Assembly (NCBI GenBank): GCA_018812925.1
Contig: JAHJCU010000008.1
Span: forward strand, 100,970-164,969
Reading direction: 5' to 3'
Length of the DNA: 64,000 bases
Source: Candidatus Omnitrophota bacterium
Lineage (GTDB): Bacteria; CAIJMQ01
The notes under the pieces are model-generated. The model ran no database searches. It was not told where the DNA came from and was given only the letters and a program-made list of their open reading frames with translations. The translations under genes were made by a program, and so were the position numbers. Below are positions 1 to 6,976 of this stretch, piece by piece; position 1 is the stretch's first letter; every line of letters begins with the position of its first letter.

Positions 1-824
1 ACGCTGATATAGTGAAACTACTCATTGAAAATGGTGCAGATATCAATGTGAAAGCAAAAAAGGATGGTTGGACAGCATTAACTGTAGCTTCCTTTGATGG
101 ACATCTAGATATGGTAAAAGTGCTCGTCGAAAATGGGGCTGATATCAACGCGAAAGATAATGAACAAGCTACTGCACTAATACAAGCTTGCCGAAATGGA
201 AAAATTAATATAGTTAAATTGCTGATTGAAAAGGGAGCGGATATTGATACAACAGACAATGAAGGTTATACCGCATTAATGACAGCTTTCGAAAACGGAT
301 GGACCGACATAGCAAGCCTTCTTAAACAGGCAGGAGCAAACATGAAGATAGGCATAAAGGAAGAATTGTTGATAGCATTGAGAGAAGGAAATGTAGAAAA
401 CATCCTATCTCTTCTCGAAAAAGGAGCAGATGTGAATACAAGATATCATAGCGGCAGGACTGCATTAATGCAAACATATCAAATTGAAGTAATTAAACTG
501 CTTATTGATAAAGGGGTGGATGTCAACGCGAAAACAAATAACGGCAGTACTGCACTAATAGGAACTTCCATGAATGGACAAAATGATATAGTAAAACTGC
601 TTATTGAAAAAGGGGCAGACATTGATGCAATGAACAATAACGGCTATAGCGCGTTAATTATAGCTTCTTCAATGGGACATACCGATTTAGTTGAATTGCT
701 TATTGATAAGGGCGCATATGTCAATGCAAAACCCAAGAATGGCTGGACTGCGTTAAAGTGGGCTTCCCAAGACGGACACGCAGATATAGTAGCACTACTT
801 AAACAAGCAGGGGCAAAAGAATAA
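1..824 (+). CDS. Ankyrin-repeat protein, 5' end outside the window
   Basis: The reading frame is already open at base 3 and encodes ankyrin consensus (A-D-I-V-K-L-L-I-E-N-G-A-D) before the first possible start, a GTG at 12, so that GTG is an internal valine and the gene begins upstream. About eight ankyrin units follow, with the usual G-x-TAL and LLxxGAD signatures; one unit near residue 150 is shortened. Two blocks each end with a similar LLKQAGA segment, suggesting internal duplication. Ankyrin arrays bind proteins; the partner cannot be told from sequence. No signal peptide can be judged because the start is missing. The stop at 822-824 is followed at once by a relic of the proA 5' end. 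Confidence 0.9.
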   Translation, partial: ADIVKLLIENGADINVKAKKDGWTALTVASFDGHLDMVKVLVENGADINAKDNEQATALIQACRNGKINIVKLLIEKGADIDTTDNEGYTALMTAFENGWTDIASLLKQAGANMKIGIKEELLIALREGNVENILSLLEKGADVNTRYHSGRTALMQTYQIEVIKLLIDKGVDVNAKTNNGSTALIGTSMNGQNDIVKLLIEKGADIDAMNNNGYSALIIASSMGHTDLVELLIDKGAYVNAKPKNGWTALKWASQDGHADIVALLKQAGAKE

Positions 825-829
825 AGAAA

Positions 830-930
830 ATGAATACTAAATCTCAAATTCTGAAAATAGCTCAAGAGGCGAATACACTCCACCACTATAAAACATTGAT
901 ACAGCATATATAAGCTGGGCTATGCTATAA
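830..930 (+). pseudogene. Relic of the proA 5' end
   Basis: From 830 the sequence matches the first 44 bases of intact proA (2859 onward) at about 39 of 44 positions, including the ATG. It encodes M-N-T-K-S-Q-I-L-K-I-A-Q-E-A before drifting into a stop at 911-913. A further short match (aagctgg-ctatg) occurs at 913-924 compared with about 2919-2930. It is too short to be functional and is best read as a leftover of a duplication or rearrangement. The four genes between this relic and intact proA may have entered or been moved here by that event. Confidence 0.75.
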
Positions 931-931
931 T
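923..931 (+). promoter_or_regulatory. Extended -10 promoter for the dapB-like gene
   Basis: TG at 923-924, one base, then TATAAT at 926-931 gives an extended -10 element. No good -35 is seen at normal spacing, which extended -10 promoters can tolerate. Transcription would start near 938, about 68 bases before the dapB-like start. The element lies in the degenerate tail of the proA relic. Confidence 0.5.
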
Positions 932-1005
932 ATAGAAGTTTATTAGGACATCCGAAGTGCATTCCGCTTAAATCAATTGACACAAAGTTCTCAGGAGGCT
1001 AAATC

Positions 1006-1773
1006 ATGGAAAAAATTCGCGTTGGACTATTTGGGTTCGGAAGAACCGGCAAAATCGTTGCCAATGAATATTTACAAGACAGCATTTTCTCTTTAGAATG
1101 GGTCGTCCGCAAAACCCACCGAGACAAGCACAAATTCGCTTCAGACCTTCTTGGGTATGAATATGAAGCCGGAAAAATATTTTCCATTGCCGAAATAGAT
1201 GATTCCTTTTTCAAAAATAATCCCGTAGATATAATTGTTGATTTTGCCAGTTCCAAAGCTGTAAACTATTATGAAAAAGCCGCATTTTTAGGCATTAAAA
1301 TAATTTCGGCAATTTCTAACTATAAAAAGCAAGATCTAGACAAACTCTTGTCGTTAAAATCGCGGACAGCTGTACTTTATTCACCCAATATAACCCTCGG
1401 TATCAATTTCCTCCTTATTGCATCTCAAGTCCTTCAGGAGATAGCTCCTCACGCAGATATAGAAATTGTAGAAGAACACTTTAGGGAAAAACAAGGTGCA
1501 TCCGGCACTGCAAAAAAACTCGCTTCTATCCTAAATCTTAATGAAAAGACAAATGTTAATTCAATCCGTGTCGGTGGAATTGTCGGAAAACACGAGATAA
1601 TTTTCGGTTTACAGAACCAAACCATAAGATTGGCGCATGATAGTATAAGCAGAGCAGCGTTTGGTCAAGGAGCCATTTTTGCGTCAAAATGGCTTATAAA
1701 AAAACATAAAGGTTTATACTCAATGGAACAGGTAATTACAGAAATGTTCAAAAAACATCTGCCTGTTTACTAA
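1006..1773 (+). CDS. dapB: 4-hydroxy-tetrahydrodipicolinate reductase-like protein
   Basis: The 255-residue protein has the DapB layout: an N-terminal Rossmann nucleotide site (VGLFGFGRTGKIVA, residues 5-18), then the catalytic/substrate motif EEHFREKQGASGTA near residues 157-170, then a C-terminal HEIIFGLQNQTIRLAH strand region. DapB uses NAD(P)H to make tetrahydrodipicolinate in lysine and diaminopimelate synthesis. The motif keeps the first His, the Arg, the Lys and the SGTA loop, but the second His of the usual HHR is Phe and the usual DAP before SGT is altered, so substrate preference could differ. A strong ribosome site, AGGAGG at 993-998, fixes the start. It stands alone, not with dapA. 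Confidence 0.8.
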   Translation: MEKIRVGLFGFGRTGKIVANEYLQDSIFSLEWVVRKTHRDKHKFASDLLGYEYEAGKIFSIAEIDDSFFKNNPVDIIVDFASSKAVNYYEKAAFLGIKIISAISNYKKQDLDKLLSLKSRTAVLYSPNITLGINFLLIASQVLQEIAPHADIEIVEEHFREKQGASGTAKKLASILNLNEKTNVNSIRVGGIVGKHEIIFGLQNQTIRLAHDSISRAAFGQGAIFASKWLIKKHKGLYSMEQVITEMFKKHLPVY

Positions 1774-1934
1774 AAACGCTCTTTATAATAAAAATCGTAA
1801 TCTATCCACCTTCCTCAAATTCTCTGCAAAATAACATTTCAATAAGTATAAATACTCGTTGGAATCATCTTGGAATCCGTGATATTATTAGTTTGAAATA
1901 GTGAGGGTAAACAGAAAAACTACGACGAAGTTAT

Positions 1935-1961
1935 CCATTGAGATAATTTGGTTGTGTTGTA
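1935..1961 (+). repeat. Upstream repeat, copy 1 (promoter-like)
   Basis: This 27-base stretch recurs at 2225-2251 with only two differences, each copy lying just ahead of a small gene. It contains a -35-like TTGAGA at 1938-1943 and, 16 bases on, a -10-like TAGGAT at 1960-1965. It may be a shared promoter or operator, or a small duplicated segment. Confidence 0.5.
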
Positions 1962-1982
1962 GGATAAAGGAAGAGGTATTTT

Positions 1983-2216
1983 ATGCGATGGATAGATGAT
2001 GTAAAAAATGCTCTTGTTGAATTGGGAGGAGAAGCACATCTCTCACAAATATATGAAATAGTAGAGAAAAATCGATCTAAACGAGGTGATACAATGGGAA
2101 AACTCAAATCGTGGGTACGTAATACCCTACAACAAAATTCGAGAGAAAAAGGAAAGAACATTTTTAAGTCTGTCTATCCAGTTGAGATGAGAAAAGGGAT
2201 ATGGAGGTTATTGTAA
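1983..2216 (+). CDS. Small winged-helix-like DNA-binding protein (hypothetical)
   Basis: This is a 77-residue basic protein. The pattern W-x-D-D-V-K-N-A-L-x-x-L-G-G-x-A-H-L-S-Q-I-Y-E-I-V, then a basic K-S-W-V-R-N-T-L segment and a final G-I-W-R-L, resembles the small winged-helix domains often attached to or near restriction endonucleases. That is inference from pattern only. A purine-rich ribosome site (ggaagagg, 1970-1977) precedes the ATG. It is followed by an unknown gene with the same 27-base upstream repeat, so the two may be co-regulated. Confidence 0.6.
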   Translation: MRWIDDVKNALVELGGEAHLSQIYEIVEKNRSKRGDTMGKLKSWVRNTLQQNSREKGKNIFKSVYPVEMRKGIWRLL

Positions 2217-2224
2217 CGTTAGAA

Positions 2225-2251
2225 CCATAGAGATAATTTGGTTGTTTTGTA
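2225..2251 (+). repeat. Upstream repeat, copy 2 (promoter-like)
   Basis: Second copy of the 27-base repeat found at 1935-1961. Here the -10-like hexamer is TAAAAT at 2250-2255, 16 bases after TAGAGA. It lies about 20 bases before the start of the 196-residue unknown protein. Confidence 0.5.
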
Positions 2252-2271
2252 AAATATAAAGAGAAATCCTT

Positions 2272-2862
2272 ATGCAATCCGATTTCATTGATACATATTT
2301 TCAACGAGTCTCACGGTTACCTTTTACTGAGGATCAAATGAAAACTCAATTTGGGTTGAAAGAAGATGAGATCAAAACTTTTATCAGTCTTAGAGAAGGT
2401 ATCAACAGTATTCTTAAATTAGTTGTAGACCAATGGAAACTGATTGACCCTAATGCACAAAAAATTGATCCCAATGAAATTTCTCAGAAGTATATTGAGA
2501 TTCGACTCGGCGGATTGAAAGATATGTCAGCGGAACTTGCTGATTTCATACAACAATCAGCTTTACAGTACTTCGGTCTTCTTGCAGATGCCAATAAGCC
2601 GGGATGGTTGCCAAAACAAATGATAAGAATATGTCCAGATTTGGAGAAAGATATTAGACTGTTCATAAAGCAGATAGCAAAATTGGAAAGTTTTATGCGA
2701 ACATTTCCAGTACTTATCCAAGCAATAAGACAGAGCAAGCCAAGCGAGAAACAATATTTAATCAACTATACACTCGATGAATTAAAATATGGCATCAAGA
2801 ATGCTGACAAAAAACCTGCGTTCTGGCGCAAAATTGAACGACAATTCAAAATTACTAAATGA
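2272..2862 (+). CDS. Hypothetical protein, 196 residues
   Basis: I do not recognise this protein. It is soluble-looking, rich in charged and helical stretches, with no signal peptide, membrane segment or metal motif. Its stop overlaps the proA start by four bases (ATGA at 2859-2862), so translation may be coupled to proA. Because a proA 5' relic lies at 830, upstream of this gene and its neighbours, the overlap may have been created by rearrangement rather than by an old functional link. The shared upstream repeat ties it to the winged-helix gene before it. A DNA-modification or defence role is possible but nothing in the sequence shows one. Confidence 0.6.
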   Translation: MQSDFIDTYFQRVSRLPFTEDQMKTQFGLKEDEIKTFISLREGINSILKLVVDQWKLIDPNAQKIDPNEISQKYIEIRLGGLKDMSAELADFIQQSALQYFGLLADANKPGWLPKQMIRICPDLEKDIRLFIKQIAKLESFMRTFPVLIQAIRQSKPSEKQYLINYTLDELKYGIKNADKKPAFWRKIERQFKITK

Positions 2863-4115
2863 ATATAAAAACTGAAATTCTGAAAATAGCTAAAGAGGCG
2901 AAAAAAGCTTCGTATAAGCTGGCTATGGCTTCTACCAAAGATAAGAATAAAGCTTTGGAGAAAATGGCTGATGGACTGTTAAAAGAAAAAGACGCCATTA
3001 TCAAGGTTAACAAACAAGATGTAGCAAATGCCAAAAAGAAAGGACTTTCGTCCGCACTTATTGACCGGCTCACTCTTAATGAAGAAAGAATTGAGAAGAT
3101 GGCATCCGATATAAGAGACATCGTTAAACTTGAAGACCCAGTTGGCGTTATTATAAAAACTTGGGAAAGACCAAACGGCCTTAAGATAAGCAAAAAAAGA
3201 GTTCCGATTGGTGTAATTGGGATAATATATGAATCAAGACCGAATGTTACAAGTGATGCTGCAACGCTGTGCTTAAAAGCAGGCAATGCCGTAATTCTAA
3301 GAGGCGGTAGTGAATCTTTTAATTCTAATAAAAAGATAGCGGAAATACTGAGGTTATCATTGAAAGGAACAGCAATACCCGAAGAAGCTATTCAGTTTAT
3401 CCCGACAATAGACAGAAAAGCTGTAGATGAACTTCTTAAACTAAACGCTCATATAGACCTCATAATTCCAAGAGGCGGCGAAGAATTAATAAGAAAAGTT
3501 ACGGAAAATTCCTACATTCCGGTAATCAAACATTATAAAGGTGTATGCCACGTATATGTTGACAGATTCGCCAACTTAAAAATGGCAGAAGATATATGCT
3601 TTAATGCTAAAGTACAAAGACCGAGCGTATGCAACGCTATGGAAACAATGCTTGTTGATGAGAAAATTGCCAAAGAATTTTTGCCGTCGATGTTCAAGAA
3701 ATTCAAGTCAGCAGGAGTTGAGATTAGAGGATGCGCTAAGACAAGAAAAATAGTTAAAGGCATAAAATCCGCAAACGAATCCGACTGGTATGCAGAATAT
3801 CTTGACCTTATTCTTGCTGTTAAAATAATTCCGGGGGTAGATGACGCGATTGAACACATCAATACTTACGGCACGCATCTTTCGGATTCTATAGTAACAG
3901 AAGATTACTCGAAATCAATGAAATTCCTGAATGAAGTGGATTCTGCTTGCGTATATGTAAATGCTTCCACAAGATTTACCGACGGCGGCGAGTTTGGTCT
4001 CGGCGCAGAGATTGGTATATCAACCGATAAAATCCATGCGCGCGGCCCGATGGGGCTTGAGGAACTTACGACTTATAAGTATATCGTGTTTGGCGATGGA
4101 CAAGTAAGGAAATAA
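2859..4115 (+). CDS. proA: Gamma-glutamyl phosphate reductase
   Basis: The 418-residue protein is a full-length ProA of the aldehyde dehydrogenase superfamily. ProA reduces gamma-glutamyl phosphate with NADPH to glutamate semialdehyde in proline synthesis. Visible hallmarks are the [16 protein letters not shown] segment near residue 116, the dinucleotide-binding LRGGSES, the catalytic cysteine at residue 258 in RPSVCNAME, and a C-terminal [28 protein letters not shown] signature. Its start overlaps the previous stop by four bases. No proB is next to it. A strong hairpin with a T run follows at 4138-4202. The first 44 bases are nearly duplicated at 830, showing local rearrangement. Confidence 0.95.
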   Translation: [418 protein letters not shown]

Positions 4116-4119
4116 CCGA

Positions 4120-4194
4120 TTCTAGATACTTGATGCTGGATACTAGTAGAAACATAATAAAAAAGTTTTAACTAGAATCAAGAATCTAGTATCC
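4120..4194. repeat. Heptamer-period repeat pair (class CTAGATA)
   Basis: Degenerate 7-base units (gattcta, gatactt, gatgctg, gatacta) form a left arm, and an inverted right arm (actagaa, tcaagaa, tctagta) follows after a short AT-rich loop. The same heptamer class recurs at 6870-6955. Confidence 0.65.
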
Positions 4195-4202
4195 TTTTTT
4201 TT
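4138..4202 (+). terminator. Rho-independent terminator after proA
   Basis: GGATACTAG at 4138-4146 pairs perfectly with CTAGTATCC at 4186-4194, and eight T follow at 4195-4202. The stem is formed by the ends of a heptamer-type inverted repeat, so the repeat seems to serve as the terminator. The long loop makes efficiency uncertain. Confidence 0.65.
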
Positions 4203-4216
4203 AGGTAACCAAATCC

Positions 4217-5317
4217 ATGAAAAAATTAATTCTGCCCACGCACCAGTATCACCATTACCACAATGGCAAACGATGTGGGGTTTCGCCACAATATAAAACA
4301 ACACATAAAAAAACACTGTGTATCTTAAACCTTGTGGCTACACTTTTACTGCTTCCTATCATCCTATTAGGATTTGGATTCTCTAAAAAGACATATCTTC
4401 TTATGGGAACTTTTGTGGAAATAACTCTTCCGCAGAAAAACAACAAAGTCATCAATGAAACCTTAGAAGCAATGCATGCACTGGAAGATGAGCTAAGCAT
4501 TTATAATAAGGAAAGCCAAATAAACCGCATAAATTCTCTGAAAAAAGACAACCTGCAGAAAACTTCTCCCGAAGTTTATGAAGTTATCCAAAAAGCCATT
4601 TATTTCAGTAAACTGACAAACGGCGCCTTTGACATAACGGTTTCCCCTCTTCTTAAACTCTGGGATTTTGAAGGAGGAGAATTAAAAGAAATACCATCAC
4701 AGGAAAAAATAGACGAAGCGCTAAGAAATATCGGCTGGCAAAACCTAATATTTACTAAAGACGGGAAAATTGGTTTTGCAAAAGATAATATGAGCATAAA
4801 CCTCGGCGGAATTGCAAAAGGGTATATTGTGGATAAGGCTATATCCTATTTAAATGCAAAAGGAATAAAATCAGCACTCATAAATGCGGGAGGAGATGTT
4901 TATTGTCTCGGCGAAAAAGAAAATGGGGAATCTTGGAATGTCGGCATACGTCATCCAAGAAAAAAGAAGGGAGTTATAGGAATATTAAAACTAAAAAATA
5001 AAGCAGTAGCCACTTCAGGCGATTACGAAAAATTTTTCACTTTGAAAGGAAAAAAGTTTTGTCATATAATTAACCCTCAAACTGGCTATCCTGTAGATAG
5101 CGCCATAATTCAAGTCACAGTAGTTGCGGAAACTTGCATCGATGCAGACGCGTTGGCAACGGCTTTAATGGTTATGGGAAAAGAAAAAGGAATAGAATTG
5201 ATAGAAAAACTCGCCAATACCGAGGTCGTTATAATAGAGGAAAAGGAAGGAAAACTCGATATAAGTTATACTAAAGGGTTGGAAGAAATTATTGAAATAA
5301 ACAAGGGTAATTGGTAA
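4217..5317 (+). CDS. apbE: FAD:protein FMN transferase (ApbE)
   Basis: ApbE proteins attach FMN covalently to threonine residues of flavoproteins, including subunits of Rnf and Nqr complexes, on the outer face of the inner membrane. The 366-residue protein has a hydrophobic N-terminal segment (residues 34-54) after an unusually long His-rich start, then LMGTFVEITL, a DAFDITVSP-like segment (GAFDITVSPLLKLWDF), INLGGIAKGY and INAGGDVYCLG, and a C-terminal IINPQTGYPVDS with ADALATALMVMG. These are the family hallmarks. It sits directly before a solo rnfC, consistent with flavin loading of an Rnf-type complex. The last few codons are made by the start of a heptamer repeat. No strong ribosome site is seen. 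Confidence 0.9.
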   Translation: MKKLILPTHQYHHYHNGKRCGVSPQYKTTHKKTLCILNLVATLLLLPIILLGFGFSKKTYLLMGTFVEITLPQKNNKVINETLEAMHALEDELSIYNKESQINRINSLKKDNLQKTSPEVYEVIQKAIYFSKLTNGAFDITVSPLLKLWDFEGGELKEIPSQEKIDEALRNIGWQNLIFTKDGKIGFAKDNMSINLGGIAKGYIVDKAISYLNAKGIKSALINAGGDVYCLGEKENGESWNVGIRHPRKKKGVIGILKLKNKAVATSGDYEKFFTLKGKKFCHIINPQTGYPVDSAIIQVTVVAETCIDADALATALMVMGKEKGIELIEKLANTEVVIIEEKEGKLDISYTKGLEEIIEINKGNW

Positions 5318-5512
5318 CTTGTAAATTGCCCCGTGGAATCTACAAGATTCCCGGGACCAAAGTCCTTGAGATTGCTCAGCAATCTCTAAGGGTAATCCGT
5401 AATTTTTCTATTGTTAGTTATTTGTTTATTACTATTTATGAATTACTGATTACTGTTTACGATTCTTGAATTACCATTTACCAATTACTATTTACGCTTT
5501 ACGATAAATACT
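5305..5512. repeat. Heptamer-period repeat region (class TTACCAA) before rnfC
   Basis: A left arm (gggtaat, tggtaac, ttgtaaa) overlaps the apbE stop. A long right arm is read as gaattac, catttac, caattac, tatttac, gctttac in strict steps of seven, and runs to the rnfC start codon without a ribosome site. The arms are inverted copies of each other. Between them lie three small hairpins (separate entry). Confidence 0.7.
5335..5386. other. Three consecutive perfect small hairpins
   Basis: GGAATC/GATTCC (5335-5340 with 5346-5351), GGAC/GTCC (5354-5357 with 5362-5365) and GAGATTGC/GCAATCTC (5368-5375 with 5379-5386) follow one another almost without gaps, inside the apbE-rnfC heptamer region. They may be an RNA structure or a separate palindromic element. 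The function is unknown. Confidence 0.5.
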
Positions 5513-6814
5513 ATGTTTAAATTACGTCCTTTTATAGGCGGTGTTCATCCGCCGGAAAACAAACATTTAAGTTGTGATAAAGAAATAATACCCATTCCCG
5601 CGCCTGAAATATTGTTTTTTCCTTTAAGCCAACATACAGGCGCACCGTGCCAGCCCGTAGTTCAAAAAGGCGACAAAGTAAAAAGAGGAACCTTAATAGG
5701 AACTTGTGAAAAACTTATATCAAGCCCTATTCATTCGTCTGTTTCGGGAACTGTAAAATCTATAGAGAATAGTTCGCATCCCGTAATCGGAAGATTTCAA
5801 TCCATTGTAATAGAAAACGATAAACAGGATTTAACCGAAGAATCTATTTCTCCTAAAAAAAACACCGAGAATCTTTCGGCAGATGAAATAATAAAAATCG
5901 TAAGAGATGCCGGCATAGTCGGACTCGGAGGCGCGGCATTTCCCACACACGTTAAGTTGTCCCCGCCAAAAGAAAAGGTTATCAAAACCTTCATAGCAAA
6001 CGGTGCTGAATGCGAACCATATTTAACCTGCGACCAACGCCTTATGCAGGAAATGGGGAAAGAAATAGTCGAAGGCATCAAGTTAGTAAGAAAGATTCTA
6101 AACTCCGAAAGATGCATTATTGCAATAGAAAACAATAAACCTGACGCAATAGAACAGATAAAAGAATTAACTCGAAACGAGAATATAGAAGTAATAGCCA
6201 TAAAAGTGAAATATCCTCAAGGCGGAGAAAAACAACTTATTAAGACGGTTTTAGGCAAAGAAGTCCCGTCGGGTGGACTACCTATGGATGTGGGTGTTGT
6301 AGTTCATAATGTCGGAACTCTGTTGGCTATTTACGAAGCTGTTAACTTTGGTAAACCATTATATGAAAGGGCAATAACCGTAACAGGCGCAGTAAAAAAT
6401 CCAGGCAATTATTTAGTTAGAATTGGAACACCCGTAAAAGATATTCTTGATTTCTGCCAAGTAGATTGGGATAACATAGGTAAAATAATTTTAGGCGGGC
6501 CAATGATGGGCATATCCCAACAAGACATCCAAACTCCCATAATAAAAGGAACAAGCGGAATACTTGTCCAAACTAAAGACGAAATAACGCAAGACGAAGA
6601 GTTTTCGTGCATAAGATGCGCAAAATGCATAGAAGTTTGCCCCGCATATCTTCTTCCCACACAGATTGCAAAAGTGGTAAAAGCCGAAAAATGGGAAAGA
6701 TTAAGCCAGTTACATATAAAAGATTGTATAGAATGCGGTTGCTGCACTTATGTATGTCCTTCCAAAATCCCCCTAGTTCAATATATTAAATTAGGAAAAA
6801 TCAAGACAAAATAA
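5513..6814 (+). CDS. rnfC: RnfC-like electron transport complex subunit
   Basis: RnfC is the peripheral NADH/ferredoxin-linked iron-sulfur subunit of the Rnf membrane complex. The 433-residue protein starts with the RnfC N-terminal F-x-GGVHPPxxK segment, carries the FMN/NADH-fold glycine loop GLGGAAFPTHVK near residue 141, the conserved NGAECEPYLTCD near residue 164, then two C-terminal 4Fe-4S motifs, CIRCAKCIEVCP (from residue 366) and CIECGCCTYVCP (from residue 405). It is full length. The other Rnf genes do not follow: the next gene is ribD. They must lie elsewhere, or this subunit works with another partner. The neighbouring apbE fits Rnf maturation. No ribosome site is visible. Confidence 0.88.
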   Translation: MFKLRPFIGGVHPPENKHLSCDKEIIPIPAPEILFFPLSQHTGAPCQPVVQKGDKVKRGTLIGTCEKLISSPIHSSVSGTVKSIENSSHPVIGRFQSIVIENDKQDLTEESISPKKNTENLSADEIIKIVRDAGIVGLGGAAFPTHVKLSPPKEKVIKTFIANGAECEPYLTCDQRLMQEMGKEIVEGIKLVRKILNSERCIIAIENNKPDAIEQIKELTRNENIEVIAIKVKYPQGGEKQLIKTVLGKEVPSGGLPMDVGVVVHNVGTLLAIYEAVNFGKPLYERAITVTGAVKNPGNYLVRIGTPVKDILDFCQVDWDNIGKIILGGPMMGISQQDIQTPIIKGTSGILVQTKDEITQDEEFSCIRCAKCIEVCPAYLLPTQIAKVVKAEKWERLSQLHIKDCIECGCCTYVCPSKIPLVQYIKLGKIKTK

Positions 6815-6869
6815 TCCCCTATCCACTTCTTTTGATGTTTAACGAGTTTTTAGATAAACTTATAAATAA

Positions 6870-6955
6870 TAAACCGATTCTAGATGATAGATACTCGTAG
6901 AAACAAATAATTTATTAACAAGCATCAAGAATCTAGAATCAAGTATCTAGTATTC
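6870..6955. repeat. Heptamer-period repeat pair (class CTAGATA), second locus
   Basis: GATTCTAGAT at 6876-6885 is a perfect inverted copy of ATCTAGAATC at 6931-6940, and TAGATACT at 6888-6895 of AGTATCTA at 6942-6949. Units step by seven bases. The region closely resembles the repeat after proA (4120-4194). It lies between rnfC and ribD. Confidence 0.65.
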
Positions 6956-6976
6956 TATTTTCAAATTCCAGATTAT

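Noticed and set aside
4230-4300. Possible palindromic insertion (TGTGG/CCACA) in the His-rich start of apbE
   Set aside because: The stems are only five bases and no copy is seen elsewhere in the window. It was not strong enough to list with the other insertions.
6815-6976. FMN riboswitch upstream of ribD
   Set aside because: The conserved RFN core is not visible. The gap is filled by the heptamer-type inverted repeat.
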